A stretch of 64,000 bases of DNA from Vacuolonema iberomarrocanum LEGE 07170 (GTDB lineage: Bacteria; Cyanobacteriota; Cyanobacteriia; Elainellales; Elainellaceae), in NCBI GenBank assembly GCA_015207365.1, contig JADEXA010000038.1, forward strand, positions 1 to 64,000, given 5' to 3'. The position numbers and the translations under genes are program-made. A model generated the notes under the pieces. That model saw nothing but the letters and a program-made list of their open reading frames with translations. It was not told the origin of the DNA and did not search any database. Within the stretch, counting starts at the first letter, position 1, and every line of letters begins with the position of its first letter. Of this stretch, positions 15,934 through 25,593 are shown one piece after another.

Positions 15934-17160
15934 TTATTCCAAATTAATTTGTGCACCCCAGCGGTCTTGAGCCAGGAAGGGGCGATCGCTCGGTAATGAC
16001 GCAACGGGCTGGGTGAGCGTAAATTCACCCTGCTCAATCCATTGCTTCAGGGTTTCTGCTACTTGCCGCGCCAGGAAAATGCTGGCAAGGGGAGCCACCC
16101 GCACGCGTTTGCCATCGATAGTGATCTGTCCAGATTTGAGCTGGGCATAGCTCACCAGCCCAAAATTGGGGCGGACCCGCCGAGGAATGGCAAAGTCAAC
16201 GACAGGAGCGACCAAATCCTCATCCCGTACTGCACAGCGCTCCACAACGGTCTCATTTAGCACGGGTAGCGGAACGCCGATGCCCAGCATCAAGGAGGGG
16301 CCATAGCTTTTGAAGTAGCACCCCCGCACCCAGCGTGCATCCATTTGCTTGGCATCCCCGATCAACGCCAGGGTAGCGGCAGGCCCGATGGGGGTGCGAT
16401 TGGGCAAGCGCTTTTGCAACGGAAAGTGTTGTGTGCCTTCCCAGGCAACATAGCCAATCCCCCCTCCCAGAAAAATGCGAGAGCCAATACCTACAACTTG
16501 CAGATCCGGGTCATTCAACAGCGGCGACAGGGCACCGGGATTTGAGAAAACCGCATTTCCCAGTTGAGGTTGCAGCGGCCCCAGGTAAGTGAACAACGGG
16601 CGATCGCCCCCGTTTACCCCAACAATAAAGTTCTGATAGAGGTTGCGCGGATTGTAGAGGTAGAACTGGTTGATGGTATCGCGGGTAATGGTGGTCTCAA
16701 TCGAAGCCCTGGGATAACAGTCGGTTACCTGACCGATCGCCCGCAGCTTTACAGGTTTGCCTGCAATCAGGTCGGCAATCACATGCCCACCGCCCAATTC
16801 TTGCTGGGGAGAGCGCGATCGCATTTCTCGCAGCTCCTCCAGATCGGATACTTCACCCGAGCCGCTATAGTCTGCGCTTTGGCTAGCTCCCAGGTATAGA
16901 TCGACGGCCCCAAATCCGGCGTAGGCCGCCACCCCATCCAGCCAACACTGACGAATTTTGATCGGCGGATCCGGTTGACCCAAATTCAGAATGGCTCCCG
17001 ACGATTCCATTGGCTCAAATGTCCCAGTCGTCACCACATCGACCATTTGGGCAACTTTCTTGACGCCCATCTCCACAACGTTTGCCTTCAGTTCCTCGAC
17101 CGTCCAGACAACAGCTCGTTTCGCCTGGATTTTTTCATTGATTTCGTCAATGGTACGCAT
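15934..17160 (-). CDS. Homocysteine biosynthesis protein (DUF39/HcyBio family)
   Basis: 408-residue protein of the DUF39 family. Homologues in archaea take part in homocysteine formation from aspartate semialdehyde and sulfide. It begins MRTIDEINEKIQAKRAVVWT. Conserved features include the TTGTFEPMESSGAILNLGQ block, GGHVIADLIAGKPV, and FLGGGIGYVAWEGTQH. No ferredoxin or CBS extension is present, so it is the short bacterial form. I chose the ATG at 17160; 24 further codons upstream lack conservation. The gene for the outer-membrane protein ends 79 bp upstream of this start on the same strand. The role in cyanobacteria is inferred from the family. Confidence 0.88.
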   Translation of the reverse strand: MRTIDEINEKIQAKRAVVWTVEELKANVVEMGVKKVAQMVDVVTTGTFEPMESSGAILNLGQPDPPIKIRQCWLDGVAAYAGFGAVDLYLGASQSADYSGSGEVSDLEELREMRSRSPQQELGGGHVIADLIAGKPVKLRAIGQVTDCYPRASIETTITRDTINQFYLYNPRNLYQNFIVGVNGGDRPLFTYLGPLQPQLGNAVFSNPGALSPLLNDPDLQVVGIGSRIFLGGGIGYVAWEGTQHFPLQKRLPNRTPIGPAATLALIGDAKQMDARWVRGCYFKSYGPSLMLGIGVPLPVLNETVVERCAVRDEDLVAPVVDFAIPRRVRPNFGLVSYAQLKSGQITIDGKRVRVAPLASIFLARQVAETLKQWIEQGEFTLTQPVASLPSDRPFLAQDRWGAQINLE

Positions 17161-17238
17161 AGGAACTGAAAAAGCAGGAGCAAAGGGTATCAGGCCGTGG
17201 CATTGAGCACGACAATGCTGAAAGTGCCTCAACGGTGA

Positions 17239-17982
17239 TTAAGGCATCCATTCTAGAAATAACCCAATCCGTGTGTCGTGGTCGGCTGAGGAATTCTGCT
17301 GGTGCAGGTCGGCAGAAAGGCGTAGATCTGGGGTAATAGCATAGCCCGCCGAAAGAGCCGTGATGCCCACTTCGGAATCGCTGCCGGGTGCCACCCAGCT
17401 TTGGGACAAGGACAGATCAGCCGCTCCCGTGCGCGAGGGAATCAGCACCAACCGTACCCCCAGGTGTAGCCCATCGGCATCGTAGGCATCTGTTTCCAGG
17501 GAACGGTAGCCGAGGATCGGGGCCACATTAATAGAATTGCCGAGGGGCAGGACGTAGTAGCGCAGGTCGGCACCCCATTGGGTGCGATCGCCCGTCCAGG
17601 TGCGTTCGACCATCCCATTCACCGTGAGAGGCATCTCCCCCAGAAATACATCTTCTACCCCTAAGCCGACTCCACTATCCTCATCGGTGGAGGGGAAGCG
17701 CACATAGCCAAACCGCACCCTCGTCCGAAAAGCAGGATCCTGGCGGATCTCTGCTTCGATGTCGGGAATTTCTTCGCCCCAGCGGCGCAGGAGGGGGTTG
17801 GTTTCCAGCAATTCAGGCTCAATAAAAGGCTCCGTTTCAGCTGGGGGCTCTTCCTGAGCCCAGCTGGGCGACCCCAAATTAAATAGTAAGCTCCAGACTA
17901 ACGTCAGGGAAAGGGCGATCGCCCCGCCCCAAGGGAGAGAACAATCACCAGAACCATGACCAAAATTTTGCTTAAAAGCCAT
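17239..17982 (-). CDS. Predicted outer-membrane beta-barrel protein
   Basis: 247 residues with a signal peptide (hydrophobic core ALSLTLVWSLLFNLGSPSWA, cleavage likely after SWA near residue 42) and an acidic linker. It then alternates strand-like segments rich in aromatic and Gly residues (TRVRFGYVRFPS, WGADLRYYVLPL, HLGVRLVLIP, RIGLFLEWMP). The last residues resemble a beta-barrel closing strand, although it ends in Pro rather than Phe. It lies upstream of the DUF39 gene on the same strand. I know cyanobacterial homologues only as unnamed proteins; the barrel call is from pattern. Confidence 0.65.
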   Translation of the reverse strand: MAFKQNFGHGSGDCSLPWGGAIALSLTLVWSLLFNLGSPSWAQEEPPAETEPFIEPELLETNPLLRRWGEEIPDIEAEIRQDPAFRTRVRFGYVRFPSTDEDSGVGLGVEDVFLGEMPLTVNGMVERTWTGDRTQWGADLRYYVLPLGNSINVAPILGYRSLETDAYDADGLHLGVRLVLIPSRTGAADLSLSQSWVAPGSDSEVGITALSAGYAITPDLRLSADLHQQNSSADHDTRIGLFLEWMP

Positions 17983-18031
17983 ACCAGAGGGGAATTTCCT
18001 GCTCGACAGGCTACCTGATGGAAGCCCTTCA

Positions 18032-18066
18032 CAAAAAAGCGGTTCTGGACGGTTCCAGAACCGCTT
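18032..18066 (-). terminator. Rho-independent terminator of acsF
   Basis: On the minus strand, AAGCGGTTCTGGAACCGTCC and AGAACCGCTT form a stem followed by six T residues, 21 bp past the acsF stop. Strong intrinsic terminator. Confidence 0.85.
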
Positions 18067-18086
18067 GAGATCGAAGACAAAAAATC

Positions 18087-19160
18087 CTACCGAACCGTTC
18101 CTGCGAGCTTGGCTGTATCAATTGGCTTCATAAAGTAAAGCCGCAACAAGTCGCGTCCCATCGCCAGCATCCGGGGCAAGCGCTTGAGGATTTTGATGGG
18201 CTTTGGATCGTTTGCGCCAATTTCAGATAGCTTCAGGTTGTTGTCGGAACACTGATCCATCAACCGGAAGAAATCGGGATGCTCGACGTTGAGGATGACA
18301 GGGAAAACGCGCCCTGCGGTCTCATTCGTCTTCTTGATGACATGGATGTCATACTCCCGCGCATCTAGACCCAGCGAAGCATAGAAGCCCGAGCGCTGGA
18401 TGTCGTTGAGGAACATGGTGGCAAACACCGAGAGTAGGAAAAACCGACTCCAGAGCCGCGCTTTCCAGTCATTGAGAATGCTGGGTTGGGCTTGCATGAT
18501 GGCATCAAAGAAGTCACCATGACGGTTTTCATCCTGACACCAGTTCTCGAAGAATCGGAAGATGGGGTAGATGCGATTCTCGGGATGAGATTGCAGATGA
18601 CGATAAATGGTGATGTAGCGCCAGTAGCCAATCTTCTCGGAGAGGTAGGTGGCGTAGAAGATGAACTTAGGCTTGAAGAAGGTATAGCTCCGGCTCTTGG
18701 TCAAAAAGCTCAGATCCAGAGATAGGTTGAAATCTGACAAGGCTTTGTTGAGGAAGCCAGCATGACGCGCCTCATCTCGCGACATTAGCAGAAAGCATTC
18801 TGCCAAGACAGGGCTTTTGTCCTTGAGACGACGACCCAGTTCTTTGTAGAGCAAAAAGCCAGAGAATTCGGCGGTGCAAGAGCGCTCTAGAAACTCGACA
18901 AATAAGCGACGGGTCTCGCCATCGAGATGATCCCAGCCTTGCTCAAATTCGGCATCGCGAACAAAGTGGTGGCGATTGTAGTCTGTCCGGAATTCTTCCA
19001 GAATTGCCCGCAACTCGTCTTCATTCACAGAGATATCCATCTCTGCCATTTCATCGAAGTCGGTGGTGTAAAAGCGAGGAGTCAGAATGGTTTCCTTGGC
19101 AGGAACCTTGACCCCTGGGCGAATTTCTTGAAAATCAGGTTTCTTGAGGGAATCTACCAT
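18087..19160 (-). CDS. acsF: Mg-protoporphyrin IX monomethyl ester oxidative cyclase
   Basis: 357-residue di-iron enzyme that uses O2 to close ring E of chlorophyll, turning Mg-protoporphyrin monomethyl ester into protochlorophyllide at the thylakoid or envelope membrane. The ferritin-like di-iron ligands are visible in LMSRDEARHAGFLNKAL and WCQDENRHGDFFDAIM, with the conserved TDFDEMAEMDIS start and EFLERSCTAEFSGFLLYKEL. Length and order match AcsF/ChlA/CHL27. Transcribed alone with its own terminator. Cyanobacteria often have aerobic and micro-oxic copies; the sequence alone does not say which this is. Confidence 0.96.
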   Translation of the reverse strand: MVDSLKKPDFQEIRPGVKVPAKETILTPRFYTTDFDEMAEMDISVNEDELRAILEEFRTDYNRHHFVRDAEFEQGWDHLDGETRRLFVEFLERSCTAEFSGFLLYKELGRRLKDKSPVLAECFLLMSRDEARHAGFLNKALSDFNLSLDLSFLTKSRSYTFFKPKFIFYATYLSEKIGYWRYITIYRHLQSHPENRIYPIFRFFENWCQDENRHGDFFDAIMQAQPSILNDWKARLWSRFFLLSVFATMFLNDIQRSGFYASLGLDAREYDIHVIKKTNETAGRVFPVILNVEHPDFFRLMDQCSDNNLKLSEIGANDPKPIKILKRLPRMLAMGRDLLRLYFMKPIDTAKLAGTVR

Positions 19161-19531
19161 TGTTCGTCGTAATGGGTTTGCTAAGGCGTACGGGTTTGTA
19201 AATTGAGGGTTCTAATCAGATGTTGCTACAAACATCGAGCATCACCGATCACGAAGCTTGCTCGATATTCAGGTTCACAGGGTAACCAATGGTTAAGAAA
19301 GGCTGAGGTTAGCTTACAGTCATTATTTCACGTAATTTAGTCTATCAGGGACTTTGGGTTTGAGCCGTAGGACTTTGTAAAGAGTTGCAACGAACCCTCG
19401 GCCTCATTCGTTTCCCAATCCGTCAAGCCTGGTATGGGAAGGCGCGCGATCGCTCAACGGCGACCCCGCACCATGAGGGCAATGAGCAAGTGATTGAGAC
19501 TTGCCAAAGCCTGACTAGACAATGGCTTCAA

Positions 19532-19948
19532 CTAATTCGCCGTCAGCCACTTCTGTCCATTCAGCCGTTGAACCGTGTAGAGCACAATCAAATCCAGCGT
19601 GACCCGACGCTCGTCGATCATGAAGGATTCGAGCAAGCTAGGCTGAGCACCATTGTCTGCACAGCAGAAGAACTTTTGCCCCTTGATATCCTCTTTCAGA
19701 AAGCCGATACGAAACTGACGCTGAGCCCCGTTAAACTTGCCAATAATTTGCCAGCAATCAACATCGCTGACCCCAGCGACTGGCAACGGTTCCTTGTTAA
19801 ACGTCAGATCCAGGTCATTGATACCCACTTTGCCCAGGGTTGCATTGATAGCTGGAAGCAGGTGCTCGGTTATAAACTCCTGGAAGGGTTTATCTTCCAG
19901 CTTTTCCTTTTTGGGCTTGGCAGCAGCGGCCTTTTTTTCTTCTGGCAT
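19532..19948 (-). CDS. DUF2996 family protein
   Basis: 138 residues. A Lys/Ala/Glu-rich disordered start (MPEEKKAAAAKPKKEKLEDK) precedes a folded domain: FQEFITEHLLPAINATLGK, WQIIGKFNGAQRQFRIGFLK and KFFCCADNGAQPSLLESFMI. This pattern is the DUF2996 family of cyanobacteria and chloroplasts, whose plant members are linked to photosystem assembly; I would not transfer a specific role. The ATG at 19948 follows a better context than one five codons upstream. Its stop is about 370 bp from the acsF start, and nothing else is recognised between them. Confidence 0.85.
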   Translation of the reverse strand: MPEEKKAAAAKPKKEKLEDKPFQEFITEHLLPAINATLGKVGINDLDLTFNKEPLPVAGVSDVDCWQIIGKFNGAQRQFRIGFLKEDIKGQKFFCCADNGAQPSLLESFMIDERRVTLDLIVLYTVQRLNGQKWLTAN

Positions 19949-20187
19949 GGCGGTTATTCTCAACTTCGATGGTTTGGCAAGGTTCCGGCAAACAGAAACG
20001 CTCCCCCAGGAAACTCGACACCTGGAAAGGGCGCTCAGCCAAGTGCATTGCCTTTATGGTACAAGGTTTAGCGATCGCCTCAAACTCGGGAAGCGCCTGT
20101 AAACGTTGGGAGTTTTGATGCAATCGATAAGTCATCCCATTGAATGGTCGGGTGACCACCTCGAAGCTGGTCGCCCTACGGGAAGCG

Positions 20188-20973
20188 CTACAAGGCGATC
20201 GCCACAGGTTTGTCAAGACTCATCGGCTTATAGCCATTCGGAGGGTACTGATCGAGGTGGCGATAAAGTTGCGTCGCATCACCCCTGCGGTAGGAAAAGA
20301 ATTCAACGGCGGCTTTCCCATCGGGATAGAGGCGGACTTTGGGCATCAGATCCTTAGGCCGATTGGCCGGCCACTGCCAATTTTCATCGGGAGGGATGCG
20401 GTCAATCAGAGCATGATGGCTCCAGCTTTGACGTTCGGCCAATGCACCAAACTCCCACAACTCACGATGCAGAATCGCCGCCATCAAGAAAGACGAATGG
20501 GAGCGATCGCCCTCTATCGCTTCCATGTAGTTGTCAAGGGCTTGGGGCGGCTTGGGCAACACCTGAATATCCTGAATGTTTCCCTGCAAAGCTTCCTCTA
20601 GGTGGGTCATGTTGCTCAGCTCAGTGGGCACAGCCCACACGGCTCCTCTCCCATTTCCTTGCGAGCGATAGAGATAACTCACCAGGCGAAACTCAGGCTT
20701 AATCTGCAATCCTGGTAGCTTGAGCAAGGCCGCCCCCGGATTGACCGTACTCACAAACCACTCATCCTGTACGCTAGCCGGCGGATGGTCGGCCATTGGT
20801 GTTCCACCAAACGTGAAAATCCCACTCAGATCGTCCAATGAGTCAGGTTCTGCCATCGGCTCGTCTGACGAGGAAGGATTGCTGTCTCCAGCAACTTCAG
20901 GCAGATCGAGGGTCTGGCGGACATATTTCCTGACTTTCTGAAGCGCTGGGAGGGGATATTTTTTGATGGACAT
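20188..20973 (-). CDS. Conserved cyanobacterial protein of unknown function, 261 aa
   Basis: Soluble protein. Residues 25-65 are acidic and probably disordered; the rest is a compact domain with conserved-looking blocks WFVSTVNPGAALLKLPGL, LVSYLYRSQGNGRGAVWAV, ALDNYMEAIEGDRSHSSFL, RELWEFGALAERQSWSHH and AAVEFFSYRRGDATQLYRH. No catalytic motif that I can name. Proteins with these blocks occur across cyanobacteria without annotation. It ends 239 bp before the DUF2996 start on the same strand and may be in the same transcription unit. ATG start at 20973. Confidence 0.7.
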   Translation of the reverse strand: MSIKKYPLPALQKVRKYVRQTLDLPEVAGDSNPSSSDEPMAEPDSLDDLSGIFTFGGTPMADHPPASVQDEWFVSTVNPGAALLKLPGLQIKPEFRLVSYLYRSQGNGRGAVWAVPTELSNMTHLEEALQGNIQDIQVLPKPPQALDNYMEAIEGDRSHSSFLMAAILHRELWEFGALAERQSWSHHALIDRIPPDENWQWPANRPKDLMPKVRLYPDGKAAVEFFSYRRGDATQLYRHLDQYPPNGYKPMSLDKPVAIAL

Positions 20974-22080
20974 AAACTAAGCAACTCCCCTTGTGGGAGA
21001 GGAAGCGTAAGGAATAAGAGACAAGCGCAATCGATCAAGAATTATCTACAAAATATAGAAAGACCACTCGGGCGATCGCATTTCAGGAATAGTTCTAGCT
21101 CAAGATGAACCGCCTAGAGCGGGAAATCCCAACCTGGTTACAATCAGTAAAACTTGCACTCAGGCTAGAACCTCTAACACATAGCACGGTTGGACAATGT
21201 GCTGAATTTTATTGAATAAAGAGGTAGACACCTAGTTTATTCATGTAATTCAGGATAGCGAACAAAGGATGCTCAATCCTTGGGGAATTATAGAAAGATT
21301 TACGCCTCTTCAAATATTTACGAGAGATGGATACTCTCTCCGCACAAATTTGAACAAATTTGAGAGACCACCTGAGCTCATGCGCATCGTGATTTGTCAA
21401 TGGGATGGATGAGGCTTTCTCAGAGTGTGTTGAAGCCGATGGGAAATTCTGCGTCCCCCCCAAAATCCATGCCCCTGCTACTTCTCACCCAGCCTTCCAT
21501 ATCCCTAGGCGATCGCTCGAAACAAAAGGTTCGCTCCACCTCATAGATCCTCTACCTTTAGAGCTAGCTTATGGTAGGCAATGCTCGCCCTACCAATATT
21601 TTCAGATTAATTTGATGGGTAAGGCGATCGCTAAACGTCTAATTCTGTAGGGCAAGTAATACTCCCTTTGCTTCAAATTTTAGAGTAGGTAAACCCCTAT
21701 CCATAATTACTCTGCGTATTTTTAGGAACCTCTTTATATATTCACAATTCCGACTAAAACTCAGCCAAAAGGCCATAGTAAAACCAAGAGTTTCTCAGTC
21801 GAATAAAAATTATTTTTCATTGTCATAGATTTCTGCAAAACTAGACACAAACCAAGAACTGACATCACAGTTCCGAACGCTGCACCACTTACTATCTGGA
21901 CAACGTTCTCATATCAATGTATTCAAAAATCACTCCAAGCATTTCTTGAAAACTCTGGCAGTACGGAGATTTCAAGAGACATCTGGTTCTGTTTTTGTGG
22001 CCCCAGTAGGACAGGAGCGATCGTGCTCTCAAACACAGGACCCAGGGTAGCTAGATCATGCCTAGCACCATTTTCATAAC
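20974..22080. other. Long gene-free stretch with palindrome remnants
   Basis: About 1.1 kb with no frame I can support. A TGGTAGGCAATGCTCGCCCTACCA palindrome lies near 21571-21594, of the same type as the GTGGGCAATGCCCAC repeats near 35 kb. A degenerate hairpin TTGAAAACTCTGGCAG...TTTCAAGAGACATCTGGTTCTG near 21950-21995 looks like a worn family J copy. Confidence 0.45.
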
Positions 22081-22515
22081 CTATTCTTGCCAGGATTCTT
22101 CAGGTGCCGCATCAGCTTGCTGCACCGAGGGATCTAGCCAAATCACCTGCACTTGCCTAGGAGCGATCCGATTACTTTGCTCTTGCATGATGCGCTGAGC
22201 CTGATGAGGGTCAAACCGATAACTAAAGTCGGCTTGCAATGTTTGCACCCGCGCATCCAAGGTAGAAACCTCTTGCTCGATTTCTTTGAGTTGTTCCTGC
22301 TGCGCGATCGCCCGAGGCACCAGTTGCACCAACCCTGCCGTTACGATCGCTAGCAACGTCAGGCCAATTCCTAGCTTGCTTCCAACCTCCCACGCCATCG
22401 CTCGATGGGGATGAGAGGGAGAGATCGCACGAGTGCGTCGCCGCTTTCGGCGCACCACCTTTCTGGGGGGTGGAGAATTTAGGGAAACAACGTCAGAAGA
22501 ACGAATCGCACTCAT
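22081..22515 (-). CDS. Small membrane protein with coiled coil
   Basis: 144 residues: a very basic cytoplasmic start (PPPRKVVRRKRRRTR), one transmembrane helix (IGLTLLAIVTAGLVQLVPRA), then a heptad-like coiled coil (EQLKEIEQEVSTLDARVQTL) and a tail with VIWLDPSVQ. The type II topology with a septum-protein-like layout (short basic tail, single helix, coiled coil) resembles FtsL/FtsB-type proteins in shape only. Similar unnamed proteins exist in cyanobacteria. Function unknown. It is alone, with a family A palindrome upstream. Confidence 0.7.
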   Translation of the reverse strand: MSAIRSSDVVSLNSPPPRKVVRRKRRRTRAISPSHPHRAMAWEVGSKLGIGLTLLAIVTAGLVQLVPRAIAQQEQLKEIEQEVSTLDARVQTLQADFSYRFDPHQAQRIMQEQSNRIAPRQVQVIWLDPSVQQADAAPEESWQE

Positions 22516-22681
22516 TAGAGAAACCTGATTGGAAGAGGCATCTAGGATACCGATAAGCCTAACTCAATATAATGGCTTCGGCAGGCGATCGCCAAATAAT
22601 ATTTCTTGAAATATTTTTCGACATTCCGCTCGCTGCTTGCCATCAAAAGCCTGATCGGTTCACCCGATTGGCGGAATTACT

Positions 22682-22763
22682 GATTGAGGGAATGATTTTT
22701 TCTGATGAGGGGGTGTACTGCGCTCCTTATCAGAAAAAATCATCCTTGGATTCTGCAAGCCCC
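22682..22763. repeat. Palindromic element, family A (diverged copy)
   Basis: TGATTGAGGGAATGATTTTT, then a stem CTGATGAGG / CCTTATCAG, then AGAAAAAATCATCCTTGGAT. It matches the 87-bp family A elements at 47347, 51015 and 53341 but lacks recognisable flanking duplications. No gene is seen from 22764 to 22977. Confidence 0.7.
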
Positions 22764-22977
22764 GCTTAGCTCACTCTCTTCAGCTAAGCAAAAGGCAATG
22801 GACGCCATTTCATCCCTTCTACCGCAACCCCGCGACAGAACAAGAAGCGATCGCCATCCATTGCCCTTCAAATAGATAACGGCGACCGCCAAGCTGTCAG
22901 AGTTCCCTGCAACGACGAGCCGTTTACTTCAGTCGCGTTGTAGACATCTACAAGGGTAAGCCACAACGACTCAGAAC

Positions 22978-23073
22978 CTACTTGTATAGCTCGGTCGAAA
23001 GGCGAAACGCCATTACTGCAGGCAGTAGTGCGATGGCCAGAGCCACAAAAATCTGAGTATCTGAGAGTGCCAT
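22978..23073 (-). CDS. psaM: Photosystem I reaction-centre subunit XII (PsaM), 31 aa
   Basis: Single-helix photosystem I subunit at the trimer interface. The translation starts MALSDTQIFVALAIALLPAV and ends in MAFRLSTELYK, a near-exact match to the family as I remember it, at the usual length of about 31. An AGGAG ribosome-binding site lies 8 nt before the ATG on the minus strand. It is 181 bp downstream of sasA on the same strand, probably with its own promoter in that gap. Confidence 0.96.
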   Translation of the reverse strand: MALSDTQIFVALAIALLPAVMAFRLSTELYK

Positions 23074-23254
23074 GATTAAAACTCCTGTATCTCTGAAGGA
23101 TCGATATATCAAGTGCAGTATTACTAGAACAGTGACCTATTCTAAGCTTGAATGGCTTTAACCTACATCAGTTTCAGCGATCGCGTTCAACTCTCGTTCG
23201 GGTTTGTTATAGAGCTTAATATTTCAGTCCATCTCAATCGAACGGGTTCTTGGA

Positions 23255-24481
23255 CTAGGGGCGATACACCGGAAGCGTGAAATGGAAGCAACTGCCCTGG
23301 TTCAGCTCCGAATCGACCCATATTTGGCCATAATGTGCGCCCACAACTCGCTGGCAGAGCGCCAGCCCAATGCCATATCCATCCTTACTTTCATCTCGTT
23401 TGAGGCGATACTGATCCTCAAAAATGCGCTCGCGATTTTCTTCGGGAATACCAGGGCCAGTGTCGCAAATGCTCACCTGTACTTTCTGGGTTGTACGGTG
23501 TAGCACCGCAAGCTCAATTGTGCCGTGAACCGGGGTGTACTTGACAGCGTTGTCGAGCAGGTTTGTCAACACTTGCCGTACCCGTTCCGGATCGGCATAC
23601 ACACCGGGCAAATCCCCAGGAATATCCGTTTTGATCTGTTGATCTTTAGACTCAATCTGTTTGTGTTGGTCTCGCAAGACCTCTTTGCACAAAGCTGCCA
23701 GGTCTAGATTTTTCGGTTGGATCTGCAACCGATCGCCAGATCCTCGGGCGGCCTGCAGCACATCAGCAATCATGCGGTCTAACGCTTTCGCCTGGGTACG
23801 AGCATGGCGAATCACCTGGGCAACAATATCGCGGTTGAAGCGATCGCTATAGCCGCCGTCATCCGATAGCCCAAACCCCATTTCCAACGTTTCAAGGGCG
23901 ATCGAAACAGCCGTCAGCGGGTTGCGCAAATCATGTGCCAACATCGCAATCAAGCGATTTTTGAACTTCACCTGCTCCTGCAACTCGTCATTTTGCTGCT
24001 TTAGTCGAAAAATCTCATCGGAGAGCTGAGTCATCTCGGTAATGTGAGAAATGGAGCTAAACCCAATTCCATTACGCTTGGCAGCATTTGGCCGACTTAA
24101 ACCATCACTTACAAACTCTGAAGCGGGTACCGTGCCCTGATCAGCCCCATGAGCCAACCGAAATTCGTCCACCGTTTGCTGCCAACGCGACCACCAATGG
24201 TCAAGCTGCGCCACAATATCACTCCCCGCAAGAATGTGGCGGGGTTCTGGGTGGTACTTGATCAGGGCAGGCGTAGCCACCAGTTTGAAATGCTCTACCA
24301 GATGAGGTTGATCCCCCACGTCAATAATTTGCAAATCAAACGGATAATCTTTCCCCAAAGCATTGAGACGGCTGCGGATCTGCCGAATCTTTTCGCCAGA
24401 ACTGGGGCGTTTGTCTACAAACAAAAGGAGTTGGAGCGGGGTCTCAGGGCTCGTCTTCTTAAGGTTAGGAGGCGCTTCCAT
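23255..24481 (-). CDS. sasA: Circadian clock histidine kinase SasA
   Basis: 408-residue sensor kinase that binds KaiC and phosphorylates the output regulator RpaA. The N-terminal KaiB-like thioredoxin-fold domain spans residues 15-105 (LQLLLFVDKRPSSGEKIRQI, VATPALIKYHPEPRHILAG). A coiled-coil linker near 155-175 leads to the kinase core: H box MLAHDLRNPLTAV with His183, N box LTNLLDNAVKYTP, G1 DTGPGIP and G2 GYGIGLALCQ. There is no transmembrane segment, as expected for a cytosolic SasA. kaiABC is not in this window. Start at 24481 gives a short, Pro-rich N-terminus before the KaiB-like domain. Confidence 0.95.
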   Translation of the reverse strand: MEAPPNLKKTSPETPLQLLLFVDKRPSSGEKIRQIRSRLNALGKDYPFDLQIIDVGDQPHLVEHFKLVATPALIKYHPEPRHILAGSDIVAQLDHWWSRWQQTVDEFRLAHGADQGTVPASEFVSDGLSRPNAAKRNGIGFSSISHITEMTQLSDEIFRLKQQNDELQEQVKFKNRLIAMLAHDLRNPLTAVSIALETLEMGFGLSDDGGYSDRFNRDIVAQVIRHARTQAKALDRMIADVLQAARGSGDRLQIQPKNLDLAALCKEVLRDQHKQIESKDQQIKTDIPGDLPGVYADPERVRQVLTNLLDNAVKYTPVHGTIELAVLHRTTQKVQVSICDTGPGIPEENRERIFEDQYRLKRDESKDGYGIGLALCQRVVGAHYGQIWVDSELNQGSCFHFTLPVYRP

Positions 24482-25593
24482 GACGTTGAAGCAATGTCAC
24501 AGTGAGAGAGAACGGGAAATAGAAATAAACGGAGCCAGGGGAATGATTCGCGCTGTAACCACAGGAAACAGGGATCATCTGCTCAGAGAATTTTCCTGAC
24601 CAAGAGGCGGGACATCCTCCAGGGATTTTAGAAATAATCTCGCAGCAGCCGGATTCTAGCTGACTGAGCATGTCCTGGGTAAACCAGAGTGACAATACAA
24701 TGGCCATCGCAGAACCTTTTCACCCTGACAAAAGAAACCATCTGAATCAACAAACGTAAGGAGCAGAATTGTCGGTAAGGCACCAAAGCAACATAGAGCA
24801 GGATGGTAGGACGCCTGCCTTCATCTCTGGGGTTTTCTGAGGGTCGACGTTAGCCGCCAAACCATCACAGTAAGGTTCCAACATAGAAAAATTGATAGAA
24901 ACCCAGGGGAGAAAAGTGGTGCCCTTGGTCATAGCTTAAATCTTTCTGTAACTTCTGTAGAGGAGGAATTACCGAAATGTCCAAATCGTCTAAATTTTGG
25001 TTATGAATTAGTTATGGATAGGTAATGGATTGTGAGTCATTAATTTTAATCATTAGAATGAAAATCTGAACCATTCCAGTCTTTAACCATACAGTCCAAA
25101 TGCCAGTGCAGGCGTAGTTCTTGTCCTGTTCGATAGGGGAAATCCACGGGATACAGGTAGCCAATTCATTAAAGTTGTGCAAAGACGCCTCTCAAACCTA
25201 CCCACCCACTCGGAAATTGGGAGAGCATGGATCTAGTCAATGATGTAGAGGCTCTATGGATGCAGCGGCGTTCTCCCCCGTTACGGCGGTTAGCATCAGC
25301 AACTTGCATCAAACTTGAACGCGTTGGCCCATTGTGACAAGGGTCTAGGAAGGATGGCACTGGATGGCGTTCGCCCCCTAACACCGCTTCTCTTCCGCCA
25401 TCACGTCCCATTCTCCCTGCAAAGCGCTTCACCCCTACATGGTGAATGCTCCTATACCCCCAGAGTTTCCTCTATTGTTGCGTCACTGTCTTATCTGCAA
25501 CTCATTGCTCAATTGGAGGGAAGATCATAGGACAATCACACATTAGCTAAATCTTTTGGATGAGTCTATTCAAATTGCACGGATGACAGAGGA
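24482..25593. other. Long gene-free stretch between sasA and the glycosyltransferase
   Basis: About 1.1 kb between divergent genes. Frames of 60-85 codons exist but none shows a known family or a ribosome-binding site. The part near 24960-25080 is AT-rich and is the likely promoter zone. No palindromic element recognised. Confidence 0.45.

Noticed and set aside
19385..20071. 228-codon plus frame opposite the DUF2996 gene
   Set aside because: It runs antisense to a well-supported conserved gene and has no recognisable family.
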